Numbered from the stretch's first letter, positions 33,160 through 46,897 are shown. The stretch is DNA of 64,000 bases from Sipunculus nudus (GCA_026874595.1 CM049312.1:80494929-80558928); one strand, 5' to 3'. A program made the numbers and translations. The notes: generated by a model from the letters alone, not told the origin.

Positions 33160-33379
33160 AAATAATATCAAGAAGTCTGAGAAGAAGAAATAATATAGGC
33201 CATGGCTGGTTGATATGATTGGAGAATTTTTGCAAATAATATTTGTGATCTGACAATGTGTTTCCTAAAGTTGAAAATAAAGTATGTAAACAGTTTGTGA
33301 ATATAAGATCTATACTTATACCATGATCATTGGTTGGCTTTTTGACCTGTTGACAGTACAGCAATTTACACATGTCCAA
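33160..33379 (-). pseudogene. LINE endonuclease fragment
   Basis: On the minus strand KKPTNDHGISIDLIFTN followed by STLGNTLSDHKYY matches the end of a LINE apurinic endonuclease domain (IDLIFTN and the SDH catalytic histidine motif). Sequence beyond this fragment was not recognised. Clade not assigned. Confidence 0.55.
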
Positions 33380-33472
33380 TTAGATACTTATTTTTATTAT
33401 ACTATATTTTTCTATTCTATAAAATTTATGGGGGGATAATAATGGGAGTTACAACACCTCTGTACCTCTGGG

Positions 33473-33590
<118 letters not shown>

Positions 33591-33840
33591 TTTATTTAAT
33601 AAATTTAAAACTGTTGTCCTCACTCCACAGGAGAAAGGACTTGATGGGGGGGGGGGGGGATAGAGGCTTATGGTGAGAGTTACAACGCCTCTGTCTCTCT
33701 GTATAATATTTTCTTTAATTATTAAATTTTATGCTGGGGGGCGGGAGAAATGGTTAGAGTTACAACATCCTTGCATATACGTACAGGATATAAAATTTAA
33801 TTCAACAGTGCTTATGGGGGAAAATTTATTCATTTAATAT
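33591..33840 (+). repeat. Short degenerate repeats with G tracts
   Basis: GAGTTACAAC-CCTCTG occurs near 33447, 33676 and 33756, each beside a G-rich tract. The array spans the microsatellite. Confidence 0.55.
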
Positions 33841-34332
33841 TTAAACAAGGGACCCATGGGTCACATCGCTCAGCTGAATTTGGAAAATATAAGTAACTGC
33901 AAAATATTTTTATATCTTTTGGTTTTTCATGTATATTTTCATTTGAAAAGCTATGAGAAAATGGCCCTGCTAAAATGAAACTCTGTATATTATAGAATAA
34001 TGGAAATGGGCTTAACCATTTAGTGATGCACCCAGGGAAAAAATGGGCCTACGGTGTTAATATAAAAGAAACATTTCATAAACTAATAATGTGTGAAGGT
34101 AATTAAGTTTTCAAAAGTTAAATATATGGCCATATGAGTTAAAAATTAATCCCACGATGTTTGACCAATATTCCTAATTTTAAAACTAAGTTAATGGTTT
34201 TATTCACACCAAGGCCCTGCCAACTTTAAAGATATGAATGAAATGCTACAAAGTATTTATATCTTCTTAAATTTTGTCAGTTTAGCACTTACTTTAGATC
34301 CTATTATGTTATCACATTTGTAACTATATATT
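33841..34332 (+). repeat. HINE-like 5' head, rest unrecognised
   Basis: ACAAGGGACCCATGGGTCAC with ATCGCTCAGCTGAAT opens the segment. The remaining AT-rich sequence has no visible repeat or gene, and no tail was assigned. Confidence 0.5.
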
Positions 34333-34539
34333 CCTTGCCACCGCAGGTGCCATAGTATCCTAGACAATTAATCCCCCCCCCCCCTTTCTTAAGCAACAAT
34401 TAATATCAGACCAAACTACTAGAAAAGGTCACTCTCATAGGAAAGGTCATGACCCCAATTTAAATAAACATCATCCCATAACCAATATCTATGTATATGC
34501 ATAATATGAAAGAAATTTGTCCATTAGTTTTTTACTTAT

Positions 34540-35817
34540 TGTTATGAAGTGGTAAATTTAAATATTGGTAATCAAACTAAAACTTCACAGAGTGACAAAC
34601 ACTATGATCAGAGTTAGTGATTGATGAGGAATGATATTCAGACAGAGCCAAAGAATTATTAATGGTTCATCAGACAACCAAGTATCTAATGGTAATTCAG
34701 TATGTTTGTAGAGCCTAAATGTACTCTCACAAATTAGCTCTAAATTGGTTTCTATGATGAGGCAGGCAGATTATGTTTATAGAGTTTGCAAATAGGACTT
34801 GTAGGTCAGTCTATAACTGGATGTATGTCAGTTCAGACTTGGGATTTTTGGGTCTTCCATGGTCTTCTCTGCTGACTTGGCTTCTTTTTTTCTTCCTGGA
34901 GTCATAGTATGGAAGGTAATGCAGAAGATAGCGATAGAACGTCGAGTCTGTTTCTAGCAGTTGCAAGAACATAGCGAGGAACTTGTTGGCACACAAAACA
35001 CAGTGCACGTGGTATGGCCAGTATTATTGTTGACATAGGCCCGAAGCTGGCTTGTCCCGATATTGATTTTTTTTGGTGTGGCTGGTCCGAAACAATGATG
35101 ATCTCAGGTTGAGATTTCACAGCACTGTTTTAGCGAAAGGAGTCATTTTAGCAACTTGAAGTCACTGTTTAAGCAATATGCTGATTTACAGAGTCCTTTT
35201 GGTGTAAAGATACAAATAAAGTCTTTGATCTTCTCAAGCAGGCACTAGAAAAATCTGCATCCAAGTTATAGTTTGAAGAGAAAGTTCATAGCAAAAGTTT
35301 GATACCTTCAGCAGTAGAGTAGACATTCTTGATGTTAGGCTGTGATGCTGTAGACATTTAGGTTTAAGTTCCAATGCAGTTGTGAGATGGGAGACCAGTC
35401 AATGGCACCTGTGGCTGTGAGGGGGGATCTTCATTCTTCACTCCAGCTGGCAGCTTTGTCCGTTTTTCTGGTGCTGATGTGCTGGAAGTGAATCCCAGTG
35501 CATCAACCATAATAATACAGGACCCGGTCTCCACCATAATGATACAATGTGGGTTTGGGGATGTCCCCACACTGTATCACAAGCAGTTGCTGATGTTGGT
35601 GTGCTGACAATGTTCCAAGACCAGTTTGATGATAGAAGCCTTTATTCAATAGCAAGTGGTCTGGGACAGTCTCTCTCTCTCTCTGAGAGAGCCTCCCTGC
35701 CTCCCCCAAAGCGCGCACTACAGATAGTTTTGTTACAGAGCTTTCACGTGACATATGAGACATACATATCCATATTTCTGCATTTCGTCATAAAAGCTTA
35801 ACCTTATTGGCATAACA
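34540..35817. mobile_element. Solo LTR-like insertion
   Basis: Begins TGTTATG and ends CATAACA, the TG...CA inverted termini of an LTR, and is flanked by TTAT on both sides (34536-34539, 35818-35821). Neighbouring repeat units read GACTTATAATGC without interruption, giving an empty site. At 1278 bp without coding capacity, a solo LTR is the simplest reading; the parent retrotransposon is unknown. Confidence 0.65.
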
Positions 35818-35819
35818 TT

Positions 35820-36800
35820 ATAATGCTCACAGTACTGTCAAGTGGCAATGATGGGGTATTAAAAGGCACGAAAACAAGTAAAAGAATAACAGGTGGCGCC
35901 ACCTGTTTCCGGTACATAACAATACTATCCAAGATCTTCAATCAAGTTGATTTTTAGCCAATCCATGCATCCCTTATTGAGATATTAATGATTTTGTGTA
36001 ATTTTCACCATACATGGCAATATTCAAGGTCAAGGCCACTCTAATAGGAAAGGTCATGAACCAAATTTATATTTACATCATCCCATAACCCATGTATATG
36101 TATATGCATAATATGAAAGAAATCTGTTCATTAGTTTTTGACTTATAATGCTCACAGTACTGTTGAATGGCAATGATGGTGGTATTAAACGGCACAAAAA
36201 AGGTAAAAGAATAACAGGTGGCGCCACCTGTTTCCAGTACATGATATTACTATTCAAGATCTTCGGTCAAGTTGATTTTTGGACCAATCCATGCATCCCT
36301 TATTGAGATATTAATGATTTTGTGTGATTTTCACCATATATGGCAATATTCAAGGTCAAGGCCATTTTCATAGGAAAGGTCATGACCCCAATTTAAATAA
36401 ACATCATCCCATAACCCATATCTATGTACATGCATAATATAAAAGAAATCTGTCCATTAGTTTTTTACTTAAAATGCTCACAGTACTGTCAAGTAGCAAT
36501 TTTGGGGGTATTAAATGGCATAAAAAAAAGTAAAGAATAATAGGTGGTGCCACCAGTTTCTGGAACATGACAACCCTATCCATGATCTTCGATCAAACTT
36601 GATTTTGGGATCAATCCATGCAAGATTTCCTGAGATATTTAAGAATTTGTGTGATATTCCTCAAAATATGACCTATTCAAGGTCAAGGACACTCTCCTAT
36701 TCAAGGTCATGACCTCATTTTAAATAGGCCTCGTCCTCTCAGCCATATCTATACATATACCAAGTTTGGTAAAGATCAGTGAAATATTTTTTGAGTTATT
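35820..36800 (+). repeat. ~327-bp tandem repeat, three units
   Basis: Cores CAGGTGGCGCCACCTGTTTC (35890), the same at 36218 and a variant at 36543, spacing 328 and 325 bp. Each unit has GCTCACAGTACTGT, CAAGATCTTC and TTCAAGGTCAAGG-CA. One related unit lies at 22560-22900 in X1. Confidence 0.85.
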
Positions 36801-36889
36801 GCGCCAACAAGATTTATATGCGGCGGCGGCGGGACCGGTATGAAAACATAGTATCCCCCGACTTTGTCTGGGGATACAATTAGGATTAA

Positions 36890-37305
36890 ATTCTTAACAT
36901 TTTTTTCTTTAAAAAAATCAAAAACTTCTCATCAAAGAGAATTTATTTAACATTTAAATGATAAAATTCATCATGTTTATTAGTCCTGTGTACTGAAGGA
37001 GTGTGTGGGGGAGGAGTCTGTTGTTACTGCTCGTTGCTGAAAAAAATGTTACTAATAAGATTCATCTAGTTCATAGTACAGGTCTGTCAACAGAATGAGG
37101 TGGGGGGGGGGGGGGAGAGAAAAAAAGGCTTCCTGTGGTATTAACTGCAGACAGCCTGATCACGCTCAACCAAATGGAGAGGGGGCTTGCCCTAGTGATA
37201 GGATTATATAACATTATGCCAACAGCCTGGCGTGCATAAACAGCTGCATTGAATGACCTACAGGGACAAAAGTGGACTGCTTACAAATAAGGGAATACAA
37301 CAAGA
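36890..37305. other. No recognised feature
   Basis: AT-rich with a G run at 37101-37114. Confidence 0.4.
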
Positions 37306-37309
37306 GCCT

Positions 37310-38675
37310 CCAAAAAAATTCAATTATTACCCTAATTTTGCAGCTTTTGTTTACAATTTTCAGATTTTAACAGATTAAATCTTTATGTGTACATGCTGTG
37401 AAAGTTAAGTCCAAAGTACTTGCAGGAAAAAAACGTATCATGGCCAAAGTTGGAAAAAATGTAAGGTACCAATTTTTTTATTTTTGTTAATATTTTAAAA
37501 AAATTTAAAGATTTTGATCTAATTTTGGGTATACAATTTAATTTTGATTAATTAAAGTTATATTACTGGAAAAAAAGTCCTTAGCTGTCACATGTTTTGT
37601 GTTAAGTGATCAAAAATCTTTCCTGATATTTTTACAAAATGCATTATATTTTAGCCCATAACTTTTTTGATTATATAATACATACCTAATTTCTTACATG
37701 TACATAGGACTATACAGAGGAGTATTTATGGTAAATATGAGGAAAAACAGAGTGGTTTTGATATTGATATCTGAAGTGTGAAAATAGGTTTTTAATAAAA
37801 AATTTAGGTTTTTCCTTAATTTCTCAAAGGAACGAAGTCTCAAAGACCCAGTTTTCAGCTTGGTAGGAGATCTTGGGGACATCTAACATTATGCTAACAG
37901 TTCGGGGAGCATAGAGAGCTGCACTGAATGACCTACAGTGACCAAAGTGGACTGCTTAACAATGTAAGGGAATACAACAAGAGCCTCCAAAAATTCAATA
38001 ACTACCCTAATTTTGCAGCTTTTATTTTCAAATTTCAGATTTCAACAGATTAAATCCTTATGTGTACATGCTGTGAAAATTAAATCCATAGTACTTACAG
38101 AAAAAAAACGTGCCGTAGCCAAAGTTGGGCATAATTTAAGGTACCAATTTTTTTTTTGCTAATATTTTTAAAATTTTAAAAGATTTTGATCTATTTTGGG
38201 GTATTTAATTTAATTTTGATTAATTAAAGTTATATTACTGGAAAAAGGTCCTTAGCTTTAACAAGTGTTGCGTTAAGTGATCAAATATCTTTCAAAAATG
38301 CATTATGTTTGAGCCCATAACTTTTTAAAATTATATAATACAGACCTAATTTCTTGCATGTACATAGAACTATTTAGCGTAATAATTATGGTATATGATG
38401 AGAAACAGATGAGTGGTTTTGATATTAGGCAGTCCTGAAGTGTGAAAATAGGTTTTTAATAAAAAATTTAGGTTTTTCCTTAATTTCTCAAAGGAAGGAA
38501 GTTGCAAAGACCCAGTTTTTCGGCTTGGTAGGAGATCTTGGGGACATCTAACAGTATGCTGAATTTTGGATTCCTAGGTCTTACAGTTTTAAAATGTGCT
38601 ACATCTAAGGATGGACGGATGACGGACAATGGACCATGACTATAGCTCAGATGACTTATAGTCAGCTGAGCTAAA
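37310..38675 (+). repeat. Two tandem T620 modules with terminal hairpin
   Basis: Units at about 37310-37900 and 37960-38675 share GATTAAATCCTTATGTGTACA, TTAATTAAAGTTATATTACT and GGTAGGAGATCTTGGGGACA. The second ends in a 14-bp hairpin (38643-38673) followed by AAAAA. Confidence 0.75.
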
Positions 38676-38679
38676 AAAG

Positions 38680-40806
38680 CCAGAGAAAAGAAAAACAAAG
38701 CAAATCTTTAATTCCCATCCTCATGAGGCAGGCAAATAAAGAACACATGTTTGCAGTAGATCCTCATTTTTTTCATATTAATAAATGTAACTCTACATTT
38801 ACAGTATAACAAATATCTGAATATTCATGTTTATTCTTAATTCTAAATTGCACCAAATTTATAGCTAATTTTGTCAGGTAACATCACCTTATGCGGCAGA
38901 TGTATTTATTTTGTTATAAAATATAATTTTTAGTTTGCAAAACAGTAATATCTAAAAATAACACTTGATTCAGAATTCACAATTAAAAATTGCACCTCTT
39001 AAGAAATAATTTCTACCGATGGGTTTAATTATATTTTAATTTATAAATATTTAAAGGGAAATTTTCTTTAAAAATGCTACATTACCATCTTCTGGATTAC
39101 TCCTTTGAATAACCATTTAAAGTTTTTTTTATTTTGATTGGAAACAGCTTTGCAATTAAAGAAATACAGTTAAAACAATAACAGTTATTGCAATAAACTT
39201 GGTTCGGGATGGGACGTGACATGAGAATAACTTTACAACTGTGACAGCAGGGGTGCTCAACCAGTGTTTGCATCACTAATATGTTTACCCAGGCAGGGCT
39301 GTAGTGACCTGAAGGGAGTTCCCTGGAGCTAGACCTTGACAATGTAAATTAATACCATAGAGCCTCTGAACAAAACTTCAATAAACTCACCTAAGGCCAA
39401 AAAAAAAAATAAGGATTGGTTCTCAGGCAATTTTTTTACAGAAATCAGTGCAGGTGGGTGTTTTTTTACATATGTTTTGATAAAGATGTCAACTATAAGG
39501 GAAAACATGATAATAACATATCAAATTTGCAAAACAAGTAAAAGCACCAATAAACAAAGGAAATTTTATCAAAATTGTATGATTTTATCTTCTTGAAAGA
39601 AATGCCTAATTGCAGGAGCTCAAAATTGGTAAGTTATCTATGAAAACTGAAATAAATATTTTTGATGCTTGGGATTAAAACTGATGCGGGCGGTGCCTGA
39701 AAAACCATTCCTTTTACATTTTTGGCCTAGTTTTTAAGCTTTTATTTTCAAATTTCATAATTTTCACAGATTAAATCCTTGTGTGTAACTGTTGTAAAAA
39801 TTAAATCAAATGTACTTACAGGAAAAAAAAGTGCCATGGTCAAATTTGGGACAAATTTAAGGTTTTGATTTTATATTTATGCTAATAATTTAAAATATTT
39901 ACAAAATACAGAACTAATTCTAGCATGTACATAGGAACTATATAGGGAAATATTTAAGGCAAACATGAAAATCAGAAGAGTGGTTTTGATATATATTAGG
40001 CACCTGGCAGTCTTGAAGTGTGATAATAGGTATTTAATCTAATACTTATAAAAGAAATTTGCTCCACCTTTGTCCACAATGTTCTCTGAAACTGCGTTGC
40101 TTATGGCACTGTGCCAAACCTCATTTTTAAGGTTATTATCCCCATAGTGACATAGGCGGAATGAAAATAATTTTTTAATGTACATGTAATTTTAAGTGAT
40201 TTTTCCTTTTTTACTGACCTGCATGGAGGTTAAACTGATACACAGCAAAACTGCCTTTGGCAATGATCTGAATGTGTGCATTGTGGTCACTCAACTTTAA
40301 ACACAAGATTCAGGACTAATGTTTATATGAATAAGGCTTGCTTTCAGGGAGGAATTTTAGCATGTCTGGCCTGTCATTATACCCAGGCTCTCACTCATTT
40401 GTGTGGCCAGTAAAAGTGAAAACCTCACTTGCTTTATTAAATCGAGGGTTCAACCTTGGAGGATTAATGACAAAACCTAATTCAAGGTCCCAATTTCAGT
40501 ATCAGGGGTGGTGTTGTGGTGGGTGGGGGAGGGGGGGCTGGGGGATCAGGCCTCAGAATCGGTCTAATACAATAAAAAAAAGGTTGTGGTGGCTGAAAAT
40601 GGAATACGGACCCTCTGCATGGAGTCCCATTGGGTCAGCTTCTGCTACATACGAGCCATGCATGTTTCTGTTTCTTTCTTCAGAAACGGTTTCCTTGCAA
40701 TATACATTTAATTAATCTTGGATATCAGACAAGTATCATCGAAAACCTGGATGCCCCTGTGTCTCATAATGATTCCAGTAACTCCAGTTCGCAATGTAAA
40801 CATCTT
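38680..40806. other. Mostly unrecognised; partial T620 module
   Basis: 39720-40015 matches part of the T620 module. Elsewhere there is AT-rich sequence with no credible gene; the open frame at 40338-40715 has no domain and spans a G-rich tract. Confidence 0.4.
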
Positions 40807-41050
40807 CACTGACCAAGTCTTCAAGGTAAACATACCAGGGTATGAATTACTTGCCAGTAGCACAGCAGCACAAAAAAAATATAAACAAGCAAATTTGTGG
40901 AATTAATGTCCCCCCCCCCCTTGGGCTCTTGTTGTCTTTGATGCTTGATAAGCAACCAAAATTATGACGTGGAGAAAATCTTGAGGGAACAACTTAAAAA
41001 AACTTAAATCAGATGCACTATGACATGTAAAGACATCTGCAGGGGACCAT

Positions 41051-43725
41051 AACAAGTGACCCATAGGTCATGACGCTCAGCTGCCAAGCATGACCTGCGA
41101 CATCAAAGGCTGAGATTCACAACTTCCAGTCAAATTTTGAAGACCCAATTTGCCAATATGTTGAAATTTTATACGACAACAGAAATATATATCACCTGTG
41201 TCTGGTTAAAACACAGTGAATTTATGGTCAGAGGAAAAATATTGATTGTTAAGCTATCAGCAACTATTCCAATAGCTTGCTTGATACCTGTCAGTCTCAA
41301 AAGAAACACCAAAAAGGGCAAATATAAGATCAACATATATAGCAAAAATCAAGGAAACCCATGCAAGAATTATTGAGAAATGGGTGCTTCTGTTTAAATT
41401 TTATTTAATACAAGCCAACTGTACTGATCCTGTATAAATGATGGTAATATTTATTAAGAAATATATGACCCAATCCTTTGCAAGATAAGATTAATATACT
41501 TCCAACTGCATTCACTTTAACAGTTCTTGTGATAATATGATCAAAAGGAATATGGTTGCCTGGTGGCTATATTCAACTTCTGACAGGTCTGAAATCAGAC
41601 AACAAACATTTTCTAAATTGGATCATACATTGAAGAAAAATCACTGAAACTGCACTGAAAAAAAAAAGGATTTCTAAGGTGACTAACTGGCAGACATAAT
41701 GGATATTTGACAAGTCAGACATTTGATATCACACATCCTCCAATAAGAGACCAAACTTTGGGCAAATTCTCCAAAGGATGGTACAGTAATGAATGTCCAA
41801 AACAAATCAAAAGGCATGTTAAGGCCCTCATATCAGATTTATAGATATGCAAATGTAAAAAGTGTAAGTCTAATATTTTTTATTATAACTCTGCTTTTCA
41901 ATGGGGTCAGCAGGGTAGGTAAACTGCAAAACCTGAAAGAAAGGAAATGCAGAAAGCATGACTAAGAGTCTTGTAATGAAAAAAGGCCATCCTTAATCCA
42001 GGTACATATCCACATATTATGAGAACAAACACTTGCTTTTATATGTGGTGATTTATATATAAGAATTCTGATATCTAGGAAACTAAGTTTATTGCTATGA
42101 TTCCATAAAATAAACTGCAAAATGTTCCCATCATCTTATAAATCAGTAGCTAAACCTTAATACTACACTCTCATAGTCTTAATGCCTGGCTGAAGCAATC
42201 CGACAACTACGTTTTTGATTTGCAGTAACGAGGTACTTATCACTCAGCCTTATCATTTAATAGGCTGATACAAAGGGAGTCACAATTACAGCGACACAGT
42301 GAGATGTACCAGCTGGATTGCAATGGTTATTTATAAAAGAAAAATAGAGATGGTCTACAAAATAAGTTATTGCGAACATCCCTGACCAATGACCTTGGCC
42401 TTTTACCCACATATCAACTGGATTCTTTCTAAATGATGGGAAACTACTAACCACATAAATCTGATGTAATTACTTGGCAACCAATGAGTGAATAACTTTG
42501 ACCTGCAACCTTTAAACTCCTGACCAGCTGACCCCAAAATCAATCAGTTATTTCTTCAAGCAAAAAAAAACATAAATATGAAGTTTGAATCAAATTGAGT
42601 GATGCATAGATGTGGCATATGTGAAAGACTGAAGGTTTGGGTTGAACTGTTTCACCAGAAATGTTCACAAGCATTTAGAAAAATTAAGTATTGTGGCCTT
42701 CACCTTTGACCTTTTGAACTCGACATCAATAGGCTTCTTCCCCTATTGGTAGGTAAGCCACATATGTCAGATGGAAGGTATAGATTGAAATGTTTGCCTG
42801 AAAATGTCTCCACATTAGAAGAGGGAGTGGTGAACTTGACCTTTGACCTCAAATCAACAGGTCTTTTCCCCTGTTGGCAGAGAATTGATATCAGTGCTGG
42901 AAGGTTTGGAATAAAAGGTCTAGCTTGAAATGTGTCCACAACCTTTTAAAAAACAATGTTCACAAGCATTTAGAACAATATTGTGACCTTGACCTTTGAC
43001 CTTTTGAACTCAACATCAATAGGCTTCTTCCCCTATTTGTAGGTAAGCCATATATGACAGATGGAAAGTATAGATTGAAAAGTTTGCCTGAAAATGACTC
43101 CATGCAAGAAGAGGGTGCTTCGAACTTGACCTTTGACCTCTGCTTTGAAGCAATATCAGTGCTGAAAGGTTTGGAATGAAAGGTCTAGCTTGAAATGTGT
43201 CCACAACCTTTTCAAAGAAGTGGATCCTGTGACCCTGACCTTTGACCTTGTGACCTCAACATCTATAGGATTCTTCTCCCACTTAGTAGGTGAGCTATAT
43301 GTGAAAGATTAAAGAATTGGGATGAAAGGTTTGGCTAAAATGCATTCACAGGCTTTTCAAAGAAGTTGATTCTGTAACCTTGACCTTTGACCTTGTGACC
43401 TCAAAATAATTATAATAGTTCTTCCCCTGTTGGTAGGTGAGCTGTTTGTGAAAGATGGAAGGTTTGGGATGAAAATTTTGGCTAAAAGAATTATTTCTGG
43501 GGGGTGCAAACACACCCCATAACTTCAAGAATATAGGTCGCACTGACCTAATTTCAGGTTTGCAAGGAGATCTTCTTAGAACCTTTAAGACTGCATAGGG
43601 TTCATGGCCCTAGCACCTACAGTTATGATTTGTTACCTCCTAACGGACGGACAGACGGAAGGTTGACGGACAAACACCCATTGCTAGAGCCCAGCATGAC
43701 TGAAAGTCAGCTGAGCTAAAAACTA
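41051..43725 (+). mobile_element. HINE-like element, family F2, second copy
   Basis: The head ACAAGTGACCCATAGGTCA with GACGCTCAGCTGCC matches 20937. It lacks element X1, so it serves as an empty site for it. The tail (43684-43723) keeps GTCAGCTGAGCTAAAAA but the left arm of the hairpin is degraded. Its core has six ~145-bp monomers with TGACCTTTGACC motifs. Confidence 0.65.
42690..43400 (+). repeat. ~145-bp monomers with nuclear-receptor-like motifs
   Basis: Motif copies near 42693, 42834, 42985, 43123, 43232 and 43377, mostly 138-151 bp apart, each including TTGACCTTTGACC or a close variant. Confidence 0.85.
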
Positions 43726-43984
43726 AAACTCATTGAGAAATACGACCAAAATCCAAGTGTTATTACTTGATGAGACATCTGCAGGTCAACATAAAAACTA
43801 AAACAGACTTAGAAATTTGACCAAAAAATAGAACATTGTTTTTGAGCTGGAGATAAATATTTTTCAGATAGACACTCAAAAACCAGTCCCAACCAAGGTA
43901 TGTATTAGAGCAATCACTGATCCAAATTTGAATGAAATCAGATAAAATTAAGGAAAGTTATCACATGGAAATGAAAAAAAAAAG

Positions 43985-44300
43985 ATGGACTGACACACAG
44001 CTAGACAGAGGACAGACAGACAGACAGACAGCTAGACAAACCTAAATCAATGTCCCCTGCATCCTGGTTTATCAGCTAGTGGAAAATTAAGTTTTTTCCA
44101 TAAAGTCTCAAATTAAAGAAGTCAAAGTGACCCAGTTTTTTGTTTGGTCTGCAATCTTGGGGACATCTAACAGTATGATAAAGTTTTGATTCATAGGTCT
44201 AATGGTTTCAAAATGTGCCAGTCTATCGGAAAGATGGACAGCCGATAGAGTCTGACTATAGCTCCGATGACTTATAGTCAGCCGAGCTAAAAATCAATTA
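43985..44300 (+). repeat. Duplication segment with F1-type tail hairpin
   Basis: Matches 5029-5316. The hairpin at 44259-44289 pairs TAGCTCCGATGACT with AGTCAGCCGAGCTA with two mismatches. This tail predates the duplication. Confidence 0.65.
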
Positions 44301-44457
44301 TGATGAACCATAGGTGACTTTGTACTCATCCACATCATGCCAAAAGCATCACTGACATTACTTGTTTTTGAAGATATAGTTTAAATTTTGTTTAAACTTA
44401 TTAATATGACATATATCAGCAAGTCTGGCTAGTCCATCTACTGGCTAGTAAATAATT

Positions 44458-44557
44458 AGTCCATCTCTGGACCCTTGTGTCCTATGTCAGACCTGATGGA
44501 CAGACACGTATCGGTCCATCAGGTCTAACATAGGACACAAGGGTCCAGAGATGGACT
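44458..44557. mobile_element. 100-nt foldback insertion
   Basis: Arms of 44 nt (44458-44501 and 44514-44557) differ at one position and enclose a 12-nt loop. CTAGTAAATAA lies at 44445-44455 and 44556-44566, like a target duplication. The matching block A sequence near 5470 lacks the hairpin, so it inserted after the duplication. Confidence 0.85.
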
Positions 44558-46428
44558 AGTAAATAACATGCTATTAATAAACATATATGTTAGAGACAAG
44601 ACAAATAAGGGTTTTAATTCTTTCTTTTGAAAAAAAAATATTCATGAGCTTTTGGCTAGAATGAAACTTGTAAAACATAAAGATGAAAATGCCATTCAGT
44701 TGCAGCCCAGTGTCAGGTGGCTGCGGGACTAGTCTCACACACCCATTCAGATTCAGAAGACAAGATTATTAATGATATTATCCACTCAACCCTGGTCAGG
44801 AGGCTGATGAATAATTGTGGCTAGCATTGCAACATGGTCTAAAACACTACTGGTCACTACTACACTTACACTTGATTACTGGCTGAAAATATGATGTAAG
44901 AGGCCTATGGAGGCTGTGTGCGCACTGATGACTGCCAGTGGTACGGAGTGCTTATTGACACACGATCCGAAAGTCTCGGTTACTTCGATTCGGAAGTCTC
45001 TGTTACCGTGTTTTGCAGTCTTGGGTACTAAGAATTGGGAGTCTAGGTTACCATGTGGTACCAGCGGCCAGTCAAGCGTACCGCAATCAAGCTGATGCAC
45101 CGTTGCCCCAATTATATAATCACTTTAATCACTGGTATCCTAGATCAAAGGGCAAGGTAATTACAGAGGCCACCATGGAAACTGTCATGAAATGTGGTGT
45201 TTTTTTTATCATTGCGAAGACGTATCTTTTGTCTTATTGAAACAGAGATTTTTCAGGGTGATTGTATATTTAAAGATTTTTTTTCAATGGCCTATTTTCC
45301 ATTTTTATTATAAGCAAAAGTAATATTCTGAAATATAAAGGAGAGGTAAATTTTAAAAAGCATCTGATGATGAAAGGTGGTGTTGTTTTTGAGAGTCATT
45401 GTATATCCTTAGTCGAATTTATCAGTTCAAACTTTGATCTACCACCATAACGTTGATACCCGCGCTAAGAAAACGCTGCGTTGCATTGTACAAGCTATAT
45501 TTGAGTACATTTAGTCATTACATATAAAATATATTAGTTATTCTTATATATATATATATACTTTTCTCCTTATTATAGAATAATAAAATTTCGAAATTAA
45601 TGCATTAAAAAAAATAAATGAAATAAGCCTTTAAAATTCTCTAAATATATTAGGGGCTGTGTTTAGAGCCGGTAGAAAGGATAATACCAGCGAGTACTAA
45701 GAGTGTTACTTTCTCGTCAGTTTTGGGACCTTTCCGATAATTGCAGTGGTGTCAGATATTTAACGGACTTAATACAGACTTAATAAGGACTGTCTCCAGT
45801 TTGCCTTTGGATTATTACTATATACGTGGATTATTGATTTTAAAGGACTCTTGTTGAGCTGTGACAGTGGTGGTATCCAGAATCAAAGCCTAAGATCCGG
45901 ACACTCTGGTACTGTGCAACTTCTGTTTCAGATTACGTTGGCAACGCGGCGCTATTTCATTACATATGTGTATTAATATATATCAACTGTGAATGGATTC
46001 TAGTATCTTAATTATTAGCATTTGAGCACCAGTTATCTGCGACTTGCAAGATTATTATCCAATATGAACAGAGATGCCAAGTTGGCAGAATCACAATGCG
46101 TGAGATTTCAAAGTCGTGGTCGTGGCAGTCAAGAACCGCCGTTCCTGTAAGAATGATTTACTATTTTCAGGAAAACACTGAAAAATTACCAGAAATCATC
46201 CATGACCCACCTGTATTCAATAAAATTAAAAACTAAACAATTGCGCCCCCCCCCCCCCCCATTTTACTTTTCCTGCGCCTATGAGTATTGAAACAAAACA
46301 GATGGACCATGTCGGGCCACCACGCAGCACGTATTAGCTCCCTACGCAACGTGTAATGTTGTTCAATTTCACAATTTGTTTTCCACCTACAAGCACACGA
46401 CGTATAGGTCATATGTAACCAAATGTGG

Positions 46429-46433
<5 letters not shown>

Positions 46434-46474
<41 letters not shown>
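46434..46474. repeat. (TA)n microsatellite
   Basis: TA run of about 40 nt inside the 3.1-kb transposon. Confidence 0.95.
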
Positions 46475-46479
<5 letters not shown>

Positions 46480-46693
46480 TAAGCATCTTATAGCGTGATG
46501 ACGAAGTATTATGAGCTAATGTTGTGCTATAACATTGCCATTCTCCTGGTACATTGCGTGATAAGATTAAATTAATGAAGCTAACAAAATGCGTGAGATT
46601 TATGTCCCTTGGCGCTAGAGCGTGAGACGAGGGGTAAATGCGCGAGTATCACGCCAAATGCGTGAGGATTGGCATGTCTGTATGAATACATTC

Positions 46694-46897
46694 TTAGTCA
46701 GACCTGTGTATTCCATAGTGATTCCAAAACTGTAACATCTCAATCGAATGATATCTACATGTTAAACAACCAATGTCTCTTGTAGAGCAGTAATTGCACA
46801 TGCAGAACCTGTGAACACTACAAAAGTTACGGAGAGCTCTGTTTTGAATTTTATCACATGACGGGGTTTTTGGCATGTCCTCATATCTCAGATGCAT
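46694..46897 (-). pseudogene. LINE ORF2 C-terminal fragment
   Basis: The minus-strand frame reads CDKIQNRALRNFCSVHRFC, then a decayed IGCLTCRY and EMLQFWN. This matches the C-terminal region of many LINE ORF2 proteins (IQNRALRFFLGVH...GDMGW...MLRFWNRL). With the fragment at 47285-47455 it marks a minus-strand LINE insertion within the 3.1-kb transposon. Confidence 0.6.

Larger units (their letters stand above)
34333..36880 (+). mobile_element. HINE-like element, family X, copy X2
   Basis: The head TGCCACC-GCA-GGTGCCA (34336-34352) is followed by GTATCCTAGAC. The tail hairpin (GTATCCCCCGAC, 36851-36862, pairing with GTCTGGGGATAC, 36866-36877) has one mismatch. A 1278-bp LTR-like insertion interrupts it at 34540. 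The core is three ~327-bp tandem units. The ends match X1 at 21115-22987. Confidence 0.7.

Noticed and set aside
40338-40715. 125-residue open frame
   Set aside because: No recognised domain; it crosses a G-rich low-complexity stretch and has no paralogue support.
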